Assembly (NCBI GenBank): GCA_027604505.1
Contig: JADIIX010000008.1
Span: 1 to 64,000, forward strand
Direction: 5' to 3'
DNA length: 64,000 nucleotides
DNA from: Gonapodya sp. JEL0774
Lineage: Eukaryota > Monoblepharomycota > Monoblepharidomycetes > Monoblepharidales > Gonapodyaceae
The position numbers and the translations under genes are program-made. Below are positions 46,215-57,538 of this stretch, piece after piece. Numbering within the stretch: position 1 is the stretch's first letter; the number at the start of each line of letters is the position of its first letter. The notes beneath the pieces were generated by a model. The model did not search any database and was not told the DNA's origin. It saw only the letters and a program-made list of their open reading frames with translations.

Positions 46215-49200
46215 TTAAATCTTTGCCTTAGAATCCTTGGCAGCCCTCCGGGGAGGGAACAACGCCGGTGGAATAGTCGGGTTCTTCATAATCTCTGGGA
46301 AGGAATCGGCGGGAGTGGAAGGGTTCGTGGCTCGGCCATCATTGAAGTTGGTCTTTAATACAATTGAACGGTCATTGCAGCTCGTAACGCACGTGTGTCG
46401 AAACTGACACCCCCCGACACTTACAATCTTGTCCCAGTTGTCCCGAACATCTTCTGCAGTGAATCCCTTGAAGTCAAAGTCTATCGAATGAAAGCGATGG
46501 AAGCACCAAATTTAGTCGCCCGTTTGCAACGTGTCCCATCGACATAGAGATGTGGCGGAATATTTTACTTACAGGCTCCACCAGTGCGCTGCCAGCGAAG
46601 TTTCGCCGCCCACCCGGCGTTAATTTCATACGTAGTGCCCGTCGCCGTGGACAAATCAGAGGCCAAGTAGGCGACTGGCTGAGCAACAAAGTCAGGACTC
46701 AACAGGTCCAACATTTCTTGTGGCATGACGGTTGCTACCCATGAGAAACAAAATGAGCCGAAAAAGAGAAAACTTCAGCAGCACAGGAACAACAAACCGG
46801 TTAACCTCGTTCCAGCAGCAGGTGCAACGGAGAGAACGCGAACGTTGTACTTGGCACCCTCCTTGGACAACGCGTTAGTGAAACCTTCATCAACCAGAAA
46901 ACGGCTGGGTCAGCGTTGCAGTTGCAAATGAGGAGTGTCTTGAGACCCTACCAATGGTACCGATCTTGGCAGCGGCGTAATTGCTGTGGAGGTGGAAGGT
47001 GGAAGAAATGAAGTTCCAAACAACAAGAACGTTACAAACGTAGAAGGGGTAATGGTACGTACGCTTGACTGGGTATTGAATCATGTAAACATACAGAAAA
47101 CGATCAGCTGGAGAGCTTCAAGTTCGAGCAACGATGATTAAACAAACCCGAAGTTCCCGTAAATCTGACGAGGAAACCATTAGATCGGAGTAGAACTCGC
47201 ATTGATAGTTAATGTACTCACTCTGTTGTGATTTTCGATCAACGAAGGGATGATGTCATATATCAAAGTACACAAAATGAGTACCGGAGACAAACTGGGA
47301 GGTTGACTTATTCTCTCACCCCTGGGCGCAACACCACAAGGTTCATTCAGCTTATTAGTCTAGCAACGACACATCAAAAGAACTTACGCTGGTACTACTC
47401 GTGCAGATGACCACACCACTCTTTTGTGCAGTCAGATATGGCCACGCGGCTTTCGTTGTCCGGAAGATTCCGGTAAGGTGGACATCATGACTGGTGATTG
47501 TTAAACACGTCAATAAGTTGGGGTACACATGATTTGAATTCGCATTGCCGGTTCGGAGGGGATGCCTACATGATCTTCCAGTCTTTGAGATGGAGTGACC
47601 AAGTCAATGAATAGTCACAGATGTAAATTGGAGCAATAACTCACCATCATCAGTCATGCGGCGGAAGCTCTTGTCACTGGAAGATGCCGCAGAATAATTT
47701 AACCAATAGAATGAGAGTGAATGAACAAAATTGTGCTGCATACGAACCGTAGAATACCAGCGTTGTTGATCAGGATATCAATACGGCCAAATGACTTGAT
47801 CGCTGTCTCAATGATCTTGTGTCCCTCTAAGACGTTGTCGAAGTTCGGTACCGCCACTCCGCCGGCTGCAACAATTTCGTCAGCGACAACTTGCGCTGGC
47901 CTTGTGTCCGCGCCCCCCCCAAAAGCGCCACCACCGAGATCTACATTGGTGTTTTGACTATGAGATGAAAGGGTACATGGCGAGGACCGCGCGATTGCCA
48001 CTCTCACCGTTCACCACAACCTGCGGAAAACATTCCGAAAGAGAATGTGAGATTCGCCCTAGCTCTTGCGCCAAAACGCAATTCGAGCGCACCTTAGCCC
48101 CGAGTTTCCCAAACAACTTAGCGTAGGCTTTACCCAATCCGTTTCCGGCCCCAGTGATGACAACCTTTTTGATGGATTTGTGAAGGTGTTCGAGTTGCAC
48201 GAAGCCACGGGGATCAAAACACTCACCACCTTCCCGTCAAACCTTACTGGGGGACCTTGTGGGTTCGGGGGCGATTTCTTGGCGGTTTCAATAATTTCGA
48301 GGGCAGAAATACCATCCCGGTTCGTGCGCGGGTACGTTGAGTCAGTGAAGTCCTCCACTTTGTCCCACGAGGCCGCGACTGCTGATGGAGTGAAGGAGGG
48401 ACCAGTATTCCAAACCTTGCCTTTGGTTTTGTTCCACCGGATCTCGGAAATCCATCCTCCACCAAGCTGCAATGGAAAAGCATATTCATAAATTTTCCTC
48501 ACGAACTTTTTGAATCTTGAGAAAATACCTCAAACAGCCTTCCGGTGGCAGTGGAGGACTCGTGAGCGAGGTACGCAACAAGCGGGCTGATGTCTATAGG
48601 AACACAGCAGGTTACCGCCCACAATTCAGCGAATTCGCAGGACGAACTCACAATCAGGTTTCATGAGACTCAGCATCGCTTCATCCCACACTGTAGCTGT
48701 CAAGCGACTACCAGCCAACGGCGCAATCGTGTTCACTCTATGGAAACAGCAATTAGAAGAATTCCTGTGCTCGTCAAAGCTTGTTGTTGTGCACGTACAG
48801 AATGTTGTTCTTAGCTCCCTCTTGCGCGAGCGTCTCTGTAAGACCGTGCACCGCAAGTTTTGCGGTACTGTAATTGACTTGGCCGAAGTTTCCGTAAACA
48901 CCGGCTCCTGACGCGGTGTTAATGATTCGTCCAAACTTCTGCTTCTCCATTATCTCCCAGGCAGCCTTGGCGACCTTGTATGACCCGTACACGTGGACTT
49001 TTTGAATCTGACAAGGGGCGAGCTATGAAATGTAGCCAGCAGTCACCCAAATGAAGACCACTCACGATTGCCCAATCTTCCTCTGTCATTCTTGCGAAAC
49101 TTTTGTCACGAAGAATTCCAGCGTTGTTAACTGTGCCGTGAAATCAACGTCTGCTCGACAAGATCAAACAAAAACACATGTCAATTGCGCCCACCGACAA

Positions 49201-49678
49201 CGTCAATTCTGTAAGCACATAACAACAGTGAGATTTCACATCTGTAATATGAATGATTCGTTATGGACAAACCTTCCGTAAGCTTTCATGGCTGTCTCGA
49301 TGATTTTGTCCCCGAACTCTACGGAGTCATAGTTTGCCACTGCATTGCCTCCAGCTGCGCGAATCTCCTCCACGACTTTATCAGCAGCCGATGTAGATTG
49401 TCCAGTACCGAAGCCGCTTCCTCCGAGGTCTTCCGAACACACTCAAATGATGAGATCCACTACCAAACAAGAGGGCTTTCGTGATCTGTTCTCACCATTT
49501 ACGACGACCTTGGCACCTCGGGAGGCAAAGAACAATGCATGGGAGCGACCAAGGCCGTTTCCTGTGCCGGGAGTGACGGGTAGTGTTCATATTCCAGAGA
49601 CGATCGGAAGAGAACGATCCGAACTTCCGTGTTACCTGCGCCGGTCACCACAACGACACGTCCATCCCAGCGAAGCAT
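46215..49678 (-). CDS. Peroxisomal multifunctional beta-oxidation enzyme: two (3R)-hydroxyacyl-CoA dehydrogenase domains, no hydratase domain
   Basis: Related to fungal Fox2 (multifunctional enzyme type 2), which oxidises 3R-hydroxyacyl-CoA in peroxisomes. Two short-chain dehydrogenase domains in tandem. The first has [50 protein letters not shown] and the catalytic VNYSTAK (Tyr, Lys). The second has [46 protein letters not shown] and [12 protein letters not shown]. Both keep Ser-Tyr-Lys. The C-terminus is SKAKI, and AKI is an acceptable variant of the peroxisomal type 1 signal. Fungal Fox2 normally continues into a MaoC-like 2-enoyl-CoA hydratase 2 domain; here coding stops after the second SDR domain (TAA at 46215). 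More than twelve short exons. The start at 49678 gives [15 protein letters not shown], without an extension. Confidence 0.88.
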
Positions 49679-50114
49679 TGTAAATTGTACTTGGAATAGA
49701 ATGTTAAACTTGAAGATCGAAGGTGGTTCCGAAATAAAATGATGTGGTGTTATAAGGCAGCGAAATCTAATGGTTTGTGGGCCAGATGGCCTTTCCGAGG
49801 CAGCTCCGACCGGTGTGCCCTTCCCGAAACTGCATTTTTTAGATAAGATTTACAAATATAACTTCAACCAACTTGCGTGGGAACAAATCGATCGTGTTGG
49901 AAGTGAGTAGGTTCCGGCTCCTCCCAGCTTCAGTACGAGTTTGATAGGTCTCCAATTTTGCTCGACAGAATACATAAACCGAGAAAATGTTCACTCATTC
50001 TAAACACATAAGAACCTCTGCATGTCCCCATGCTGTGATTGGAAAAACCTTTTACGTCCTAATTTGAGGTTGGGACACGAACAATCTTTGTCCTCCGAGG
50101 CAAAGCAATGGGTG
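49679..50114. promoter_or_regulatory. Upstream region of the tandem SDR gene
   Basis: 435 bp between the SDR start and the 3' end of the dynein-docking gene. It should carry the SDR promoter. A stretch with C-rich and T-rich tracts lies at 49,790-49,830. No oleate- or stress-response element was identified with confidence. Confidence 0.35.
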
Positions 50115-52880
50115 CTATGCTGGTGCCATCTGGCCGCCCGTCCTCCTCCCAGACCCCACCGGGGGCCCGCGTATCGTCATCTTTCTTGCCCGATTACCTT
50201 GGAACTTGCTCGTGCCATGAGCGCCTACGCCGCCGGCCGCGCTTTTGGCCGAGTGCTTCTTTTGAAGCTGAGAGGATAATGTTCGATCTAATTTGTGAAT
50301 TGAGTGTGCCCTTGATCTTAACTGAACGAACATACCTTTTCAGTAGCCATCCGTTCGAAGTCGGCACGCATGAGAGGACGATCAACCTCCTCTGCAGAAT
50401 CGTAATCCTCGCTTTTCAATGTGCGCAGTGTTAGCCAAGATATACAACAAACAGATATATTCCACCAAGACTGCACCCACCCAGTTGGAAGTGCCGCTAT
50501 CGGTTTGATCTCCCCAAAAGCCTCGGTTGGTCCCCTTCCCAACAATCCTCCCAGCGCCTCCTTCTCTTTTCTTTCTTTCTCTTTCGCTTCCGTTTCTGTA
50601 AGCCCTGAATCTTCCCCTGCGCCGTCCTCGCCATCCTTTTTGCGGGGCACTGAGAGCAAGTAATTCGCTAGCAGCATCTCGTTGGCCTTGCCTTCTGCAA
50701 ATTTAAGATACGCTAGCACCGTCTCGACCGTTACGTGTACGGGAGTGTCCGAGGGTCCCAGAGGATCAGGTGCCAATTCCACCGGTAGGGTGAAGGTGAT
50801 CTTGCCTCTGTCGAGTGGTTCGAAAGCCCTCACTGTGGCTACGATAGCGTCCACCTTTGCCAGAAGACCGCCAAGTCCTGCGGCCACTTCCGTTGCTCTT
50901 TCCCTGTAGCGCTCTGCGCGCGCTTTGTCTCCCTCCAGAGCTCTCTCCATCGCCGCCATCCTTCTTCCTCTTTCCTCCTCTTCATTCCGATCTGCCTCTT
51001 CCAGTTTCCTCATGTCTTCTACCACATGTAATATCTCATCGTTCATCTTCTCACCCTCGTTTTGAACCTCATTGACGTGGTTGAAGAGGGAGAATGAGCT
51101 ATCCTCCATCTCACAGAACTTGGCTACCATTTCCGATACCGCATCCACCCCAGAAACCTTGCGAAGTTCCGCAAGCACTTCTTCCAGATCGTACCGTGCT
51201 TGCTCTGCCTGTGGAGCTGCAGTCGTACCTCCGACAGTAGGTTTTTGGAACCCACCAATGGAGGAACCATCCCCGCCCGCCGCGGCGCGCTCCTCCCTGA
51301 TCTTTTCTTCCTGTCTTGCTCGGATTTCGCTCATTCTTTCCCGGGCAATGGCAGTCCGGTCCGCGGCCTTGGTAGCCATAAACTCCTTGAGTTTCCGATC
51401 TTGTTCCAGTATACGCCCGAGATCCTTCATTTCGACGAGATAAGCCTGATATTCCTTGTCGGCCTTTTCCCGAAGAGTGAGCAGGCGAGATTGGGCATCA
51501 TCTCTGTTTTACAGCGAGGAGTTGTGACAGTTCGGATATTAGTCTCCGTCAGACGGTTGCGAAGTCGAGAAACTCTATGACTCATCAATAATCGTCTGAC
51601 TTACCTCGTTTCATACGCATTATTACTGGCTTCGATCGTCTCCGCCATTCCTGCCTTGAGGGAATGTATCTCGCGCTCAAGTCTGTGTCGCGCAGTATCG
51701 TAAACTCCTCGATCACGGCGAAGAGAGTCAACGGTGCTACGCAAGAGCTTGTTGTGAGAGAGGGAGGTGGAGAATTTGGCGAGTGACTTTACCACGGTGG
51801 AAAAACGTTGTTGGTCTGATCCTGAGGTGTGCAACGGCCTACGATCTCAACCATAAAGTTCGCACCTTATCCAACCTATTTTCAAGCACTCTTCTAGCCT
51901 TTTCCTCGTGTTCTCCACGAGGACCGGCTGCGATTTCGTCCGCTTTGGCCGCCGCCAGTTTGCGATCACAGTTAGACATTGCAGTTGTGAGTCTGGCGAG
52001 GTGGGTGGAAGAGGCACGGAGACGGCGAAGAAGGAGGTCTAGGCAGAGTTAGCAAGGTGGGTGAAGGCCGTGTGAGATGGCGCCGCGAGTGCAAGAACGC
52101 GGGAACTTTGAGGAACGCTTTTGTGATGCCTCCTCTCCCTGTTCCTAAATCTTCGTCCAGCGATATCCTGCATGCCCGCACTCAAACATACCTGCCTCTT
52201 CCTCCATCCTCTTGACTTTTCCACCCTCCATTCCCTGACCCTCCTCCTGAGCTTTCTTAATTGCTGCATCTCGCCTTCGCTCCAGGAGGCGGAGTTCCGA
52301 ACGTAGTTCATCGTTCTCACGACGAAGAGATGTGATGGCAATGCTAGGATAAAGAGGTCAGTGGTGGTGGTGGGAGGGGACAGTGTAGTATTAAAACAAG
52401 AGCTGGGAACCGACCCTATCCCGCAGTAATCGCCAATATCAACCGTTTGATCTCACCGCTGTTTTGTGATCTGAAGTCTGCTCTCGTCAGAGTACGCCTT
52501 CCGGTCACCTTCCATAAGTCGGAACTGGCGCTGGAGTTTCTGGAGCTCGATTTCCGCTGCAGGAGATCAAATGTAACGCGCGGAACAATCCGTGCAGTGC
52601 ATGAAGTTGATCAGCGATCAAGTTGACTTTCGGTGCGCATCTCGTAATCAAGAGCTTGAGTAATGGTAAGTTCGACAATTGCAGCGGGCTTTGGATTCAC
52701 GAAGTGCCCAGGGTGTATGAAGCGACGCATTCGCTCTGCCCCTCACCCAATCCAATCACATAATGTTCACCCCAATCGTTGGCACTCTCGAAACTACAAC
52801 TCACCCAGTCCAACATCGACAGCATCCGCATCACCTCCAGTTGAGGATGCGGAGGGGGACTGGGCTCTGGCGGTCGCCAT
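50115..52880 (-). CDS. Outer dynein arm docking complex subunit (CCDC114/ODAD1- or CCDC63-like coiled coil)
   Basis: These proteins anchor outer dynein arms to axonemal doublets, so the gene implies a motile flagellum. The start at 52880 gives MATARAQSPSAS, then long coiled coils over several exons: LRRENDELRSELRLLERRRD, ASSTHLARLTTAMSNCDRKL, VKSLAKFSTSLSHNKLLRST, then DLGRILEQDRKLKEFMATKA. The diagnostic segment is MVAKFCEMEDSSFSLFNHVN, matching the conserved 'F...E..nFsLFNyvNe' of this family. After it come more helices, a segment ITFTLPVELAPDPLGPSDTP and a basic tail with GNRARKMTIRG ending at 50115. No catalytic residues are expected. Family membership is clear; which paralogue (DC1 or DC2 type) is not. 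Divergent from the PPR gene. Confidence 0.8.
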
Positions 52881-53676
52881 AGTGTGGATGGTGACTCTGG
52901 TGGGAGAAGAGTGAGATTGAGAATACCAGAGATGAAATGGAGGAATCAAGCGACAAGTGTACGTTGCGAGTGTCTCTTCCAGGGAACTGATCGGTGAGTG
53001 TGCCTGTGTGCGAAGTGTAAATGACAGTTGCGAAGACCACCAATCGCTGCAGTTTGGCGAATGCGCGGAGGGCAAAGAATAAGTTTCTACATGTGCGGTC
53101 CGGAAAAGTATTACAATTATGTAATATACTTGAAAACATCGGCAGGGGTTGACCAGGACTGTGGTCCTTGATATTTCGGACAGACGGCTAGGAGTCACTG
53201 CAACACGACAAAACGAAGACAGTTTCGTCCAATCACCCGAATTGATCGAAGCGGCATCAAGAGGGAAAAGGTGAGGACATAGCAGCGGAGAGTTCCGAGA
53301 ACTGAAGAGAAAATGCAGACGATGTGAAGTGATGATATTGAGAGAGGCGTTCAAAGAGGAGGGACAAAGTCCCACCGTTTTCAAGCGTGATGAAGTGAAG
53401 TGATTGAAAACTTGAGAAGTATCTAGAGGGCGATCGAGCTCAGAACTTTCCACTTTGAAACGAATCCACTTACATACAAGGTGGTATTCACGGGTTAGTG
53501 AACTAAGTGAAAGCGTTCGAGGACCTCATGCACAGTTTCTCTCAAACCGCATCAACAGTTCGAGGAGAGAAAGACGAGTGACCTTTCATATGGCAATCTC
53601 AATACTTTTCGAGACAACACCCAAGTGGCGACATCGCCGTAATCTGTAACTATCGGCAGACAAGAATCAGTACGCT
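52881..53676. promoter_or_regulatory. Divergent intergenic region (dynein docking / PPR)
   Basis: This 800-bp spacer separates two divergent genes. Small open frames occur on both strands but none has recognisable similarity. A ciliary-type RFX or X-box site could be expected for the docking gene; I did not find a clear one by eye. Confidence 0.4.
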
Positions 53677-56600
53677 ATGTGGACAAATCGCTTTGGACAC
53701 GGACCAAGATCACGCGGGGAACAGCCACCAGCAGGACCAGCCCAATCGCCTAAGGTGTCCCGCCTTTCGTGGATGTCGCGTTTTGCCCTCCGCACTCTTC
53801 GTTCCTTCTCTCTGCTCTCTCCCTCATCTCGCACTCCCATCGTCCTCTCCCCTGCTGCTGCTCGCGCCATTGGATTTCTCAGACCCCTTGTGCCCATACT
53901 CATGCTCGGGGCGGGTGTCACCGTTGGGAACCCTGTCTTTCCGATGCTGGCTCTAGCTTCAGATGCACAGGCCTTGACTCTTACGGGTTCAGCTGGGGCA
54001 AATGGAGTTGAGAGAGCGGGACGACTGTGCAACTCCTTGGTTGATGTTTCAGCCAGTGAAATTGACACCAAAACCATCCAGCATCCAGTGGAAACCTCAT
54101 CAACAATCAGATTCTATGATTCACAATCATCAGAGCAACTTCACGACTTCGCACCCACGGTATCCGGTCTAAAGTTTTCCGCCCTCTCTTCCTGGCTGTT
54201 CCCTCCAAACTCGAACAGGTTTACTGCAACTTACTCACCCCAGCGTCCTTACCGGAGCAGATTCCAATCATTGACACATACATTCGCTCACTACTCTCCT
54301 TTCTTGCCCTCCTTCCACCGGGGGTTCGCTTCGTTGCCTCGAAATCCCGGGGAGCATCGATATCTTGACCGTTCTGAGGTCACCCAACACGAACGAGTGC
54401 CGCTCAAAATCATCGAAGACTGCGAGATGGTTGACAGTTTCTCGTCTGAAAATGAGGGAACCAGAACGGATGGGACGACAGAGCACCAGCCGCACAACGC
54501 GGAACCACGTGGTACCAGTTTGTACGAGGAAACGAGTTCAAACGCGACGTCTTCACATATCTACAACCGTGGGCCACGGGATTCCTCGGTTGTCTCCCGC
54601 TTTATTTCCCTGCTTAAACCCACCACCGTGGTGTCCGCTATGGATCTGTTCCCCGATCTTCCTCATCCGCTCCCGCTTAGTGTCTACTCTGAAGCGATCA
54701 GCGTCCTTTGCTCAGTTATATCTTCCCTTGAAGACACCATGCCCGCACCATCGACTCCGATTCCGAGCCCATCGAATTCAGTCCTGAGCGAATTGCTAGC
54801 TCGGGCGGTGTCCCCTCTCCGCACCGACGAGACTGTCCCGAAGCATCTCCAGACTGTCGTGTCCCATCTCAACTCTGATGAGACTGTCGTGTCCCATCTC
54901 AACTCTGACGAGGCTGTCGCGTCCCATCTCAACTTCGACGAGACTGTCGCGTCCCGTTTCAACTCCGACCAGACTGCCGCAAGTATAAGGATCGAAAATT
55001 ACCCAGCATTGCCTTCCCTGACGCCCACACTTGAAAAACTCGTCTATATCCCACGCACCATGATTGTTCACCGGCTGATACCCTCTTCATCTTCTTGGCT
55101 CGCTCTGCTCACCTGCACATCTCGCCATAACCTTCTCGCCGCTCATTGCCATCTTATCCTCCTCCTTCCCACGGCGTATCATCTTGCAATTCCTTCTACT
55201 ATCTTGTCTGCCGCTTCCAACCCCTTCACAAGGTTTCCGATGGAACAAACACAGTTGCTTGTTGCCTCACTCTTCCGTCAACTGCTTCCTCGCAACCAAG
55301 CCCCATCTGCTTTACCGCTTGCCATTGCCGTTCTCAAAGCTCTCCCAACCCCTCCTACGTCCGAGGTACTCCTCACCTATCCACTCCTCAGCCTTTGCAA
55401 TATAGGGGACACATCTCAAATTCTCTCTCTTCTCTACCCCCTTTCTGTCAGCTACGAAACAGTCACTGCACGCAAGCTTTACTCCTTGGCTCTGCATCAA
55501 CTCTACATGCGGGGATATTTTCTTCCTGTTCGACTGGTATGGGCCGAGATGCTGCGCAGGAATGTGAAGCCCCAACTACTTGCCTGTCGCACAATGCTGG
55601 CTTGCAAAGCCGATGGAGCGATACGTGGGCAAGATGTTACAGAAGTAATGAGAATTTGGGGGAAGGCAAGGGAGGTGGCGATGGAAGAAGAGGGAACCAA
55701 GAGCATTGACAAAAAGGATGGAGCGCCTCTCATCCTCTCCCATTGCTTCACGCATACCCTGCGCTTCCTCCTTCGCGCGGGCCACACAATCATCGCACAC
55801 TCTTGGCTCGACCGTGCTCTCTCCTATTATGCACGCTATGCGAAGTCCTCAGGCGCGAACTATGACGGTATATGCTTGGATGCACGTACCGCTAGTGTGA
55901 TCACGGCGGACGCCGCCAACCGAAACGATCCAGTGGGGTGCGAAGGTTGGATGAGGAAGTTCAAGAGTGCCGGCGCACCGTTATCTGCCCACTCTGTATC
56001 ATCCCTCGTCTCCACTCTCTGCCACGCATCTCCGCCGGATCCAGTAAAGGCAGAGGAGGTGCTGCGGGATTGCGAGCAGGAGTGGGGTGTCACACCTGTG
56101 GGCGAGTCCTTTCATCCGCTTTTGATGTACTATGATAATCTGGGGGACGATGCCGCGGTTGCGAGGGTGGAAGATATGATGCGCCAGGCAGGTGTCCGTC
56201 CGTCAGTATCCATGTATTCAATGAGGGTGGCGCGACATCTGCGCAATGGTCGACGAGACTTGGCAGCGATGGAGTTAACAGATATGAAGAAAGTCGGATT
56301 AACACCCACTACCAAAGCCATTATTTCCATTGCCCGGCATGGTGTCGCGAAAATGGGCAATGTAGCTGCGATGCAAGGATTGAAAGATGAGATGAATCTC
56401 TCCAATGTACCATGGGATCACTCGATGCTCGCATTGGAAATTTCGACGTGGCTCAACAAGGCAAAGCAGGGCGCAAGGAAGGGTGATGTTGAGAGTGGGG
56501 TGAAGGGCGTGGTGGAGGAGGCCAGGAGGAGAGGGGCGGTGATAGATCATAATATGTGGTGCGACATAATCGCAGCGGTGGGAACAGAGAGCACAGTACT

Positions 56601-57372
56601 GGAGCGGTTGCGAGAGCCAGGAAATGGGCGACAGAGAACGAAATATCATGGAGGCACGCCTCGCGTCATCGAGGATGACCCATCAACACCTCGCGCCTTG
56701 GTCGCGTACATGTCACACCACATTTCCCACAAACGCCCTGAACTCGCCGTCTCCGCTTTTTGGAAATACCACACTCCTCGAGGTAGTTCGCCACCACCGC
56801 CACGTGCATGGAACTGGCTTCTGAGGGCATATGCAATGCTCGGTTACGATACAGAGATCCGCAAGACTTGGGTTAGGATGGATTTTGCAGGAGTTCCGAA
56901 AGATGCAATTGCATGGACAGTGTGGGCTGGCGAAAGGATCCGGAGAGGAAAGATGAGTGAAGCAGAGGCAGCTTTGAAAGAGGTGGTGAAAGGTGAGCTG
57001 GCCTTCGCGGGCTCCCATTGCTTTACTAATGCTATCGCGTGCACTCTTCATATACCTCTAGCTTCCATCGCCGACTCGAAATTACCCTACCCTACGTACG
57101 CGGCCTCAGCCTACGTGCATATGCAATTGCGGCTGCACCGAGACCTGGCGCTTGGTTACATTTCCAAAAATCGCCTTCGCCGTTCAGTGGAGCACCTCCA
57201 GTCTGCACTTAAATTGGATGTTAATGGGAACTCAAGTGAAACGGCTACCCTTGCCGGGGCTGTGCTCTCGAGGATAAAGGATTCCACTGGGTTAGACTCG
57301 TGGTCGAGGTTGAACACAATTGTGGGTGGTAAGGTCAGCTTGATACATGCTGTCGAGGGGAAGGACAGTTAG
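53677..57372 (+). CDS. Large pentatricopeptide-repeat (PPR) protein, probably mitochondrial
   Basis: A single 1231-residue exon. PPR proteins bind organellar RNA through paired helices. The N-terminus is basic and hydroxyl-rich (MWTNRFGHGPRSRGEQP, then SRLSWMSRFALRTLRS), consistent with mitochondrial import. The first 450 residues are low in structure and include four tandem 30-bp units (54856-54975). PPR-like helical pairs follow from about residue 600: LYSLALHQLYMRGYFLPVRL, VWAEMLRRNVKPQLLACRTM, then FHPLLMYYDNLGDDAAVARV, EDMMRQAGVRPSVSMYSMRV, ELTDMKKVGLTPTTKAIISI, and WNWLLRAYAMLGYDTEIRKT, VRMDFAGVPKDAIAWTVW. The 'G..P...ty...' repeat ends are clear. Repeat number and RNA target are not determined. 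The gene has no introns, unlike most neighbours. Confidence 0.8.
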   Translation: MWTNRFGHGPRSRGEQPPAGPAQSPKVSRLSWMSRFALRTLRSFSLLSPSSRTPIVLSPAAARAIGFLRPLVPILMLGAGVTVGNPVFPMLALASDAQALTLTGSAGANGVERAGRLCNSLVDVSASEIDTKTIQHPVETSSTIRFYDSQSSEQLHDFAPTVSGLKFSALSSWLFPPNSNRFTATYSPQRPYRSRFQSLTHTFAHYSPFLPSFHRGFASLPRNPGEHRYLDRSEVTQHERVPLKIIEDCEMVDSFSSENEGTRTDGTTEHQPHNAEPRGTSLYEETSSNATSSHIYNRGPRDSSVVSRFISLLKPTTVVSAMDLFPDLPHPLPLSVYSEAISVLCSVISSLEDTMPAPSTPIPSPSNSVLSELLARAVSPLRTDETVPKHLQTVVSHLNSDETVVSHLNSDEAVASHLNFDETVASRFNSDQTAASIRIENYPALPSLTPTLEKLVYIPRTMIVHRLIPSSSSWLALLTCTSRHNLLAAHCHLILLLPTAYHLAIPSTILSAASNPFTRFPMEQTQLLVASLFRQLLPRNQAPSALPLAIAVLKALPTPPTSEVLLTYPLLSLCNIGDTSQILSLLYPLSVSYETVTARKLYSLALHQLYMRGYFLPVRLVWAEMLRRNVKPQLLACRTMLACKADGAIRGQDVTEVMRIWGKAREVAMEEEGTKSIDKKDGAPLILSHCFTHTLRFLLRAGHTIIAHSWLDRALSYYARYAKSSGANYDGICLDARTASVITADAANRNDPVGCEGWMRKFKSAGAPLSAHSVSSLVSTLCHASPPDPVKAEEVLRDCEQEWGVTPVGESFHPLLMYYDNLGDDAAVARVEDMMRQAGVRPSVSMYSMRVARHLRNGRRDLAAMELTDMKKVGLTPTTKAIISIARHGVAKMGNVAAMQGLKDEMNLSNVPWDHSMLALEISTWLNKAKQGARKGDVESGVKGVVEEARRRGAVIDHNMWCDIIAAVGTESTVLERLREPGNGRQRTKYHGGTPRVIEDDPSTPRALVAYMSHHISHKRPELAVSAFWKYHTPRGSSPPPPRAWNWLLRAYAMLGYDTEIRKTWVRMDFAGVPKDAIAWTVWAGERIRRGKMSEAEAALKEVVKGELAFAGSHCFTNAIACTLHIPLASIADSKLPYPTYAASAYVHMQLRLHRDLALGYISKNRLRRSVEHLQSALKLDVNGNSSETATLAGAVLSRIKDSTGLDSWSRLNTIVGGKVSLIHAVEGKDS
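54856..54975 (+). repeat. Four tandem 30-bp coding repeats in the PPR gene
   Basis: Units begin at 54856, 54886, 54916 and 54946 and encode variants of VVSHLNSDET. Similarity falls from the first unit to the last, and a weaker partial unit precedes them. The repeat keeps the frame and lies in the unstructured N-terminal part, so copy number could vary between strains. Confidence 0.9.
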
Positions 57373-57538
57373 CGCGAGAGAGCTAAAGGGAACATCAGTA
57401 AATTGATGTTGCACAGTCAAGAGTGGAGACATTGTAATTTACCGAGTCCGCCATGTATATTAAGTGCAAACATCAATAGAGTGCCGCTCGTCATATGGAG
57501 CACCTTCAATACTGAGCTACAACAACGACATTACTTCC

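Noticed and set aside
54856-54975. CRISPR array
   Set aside because: The 30-bp units are directly adjacent without spacers, lie inside a coding frame and belong to a eukaryotic gene.
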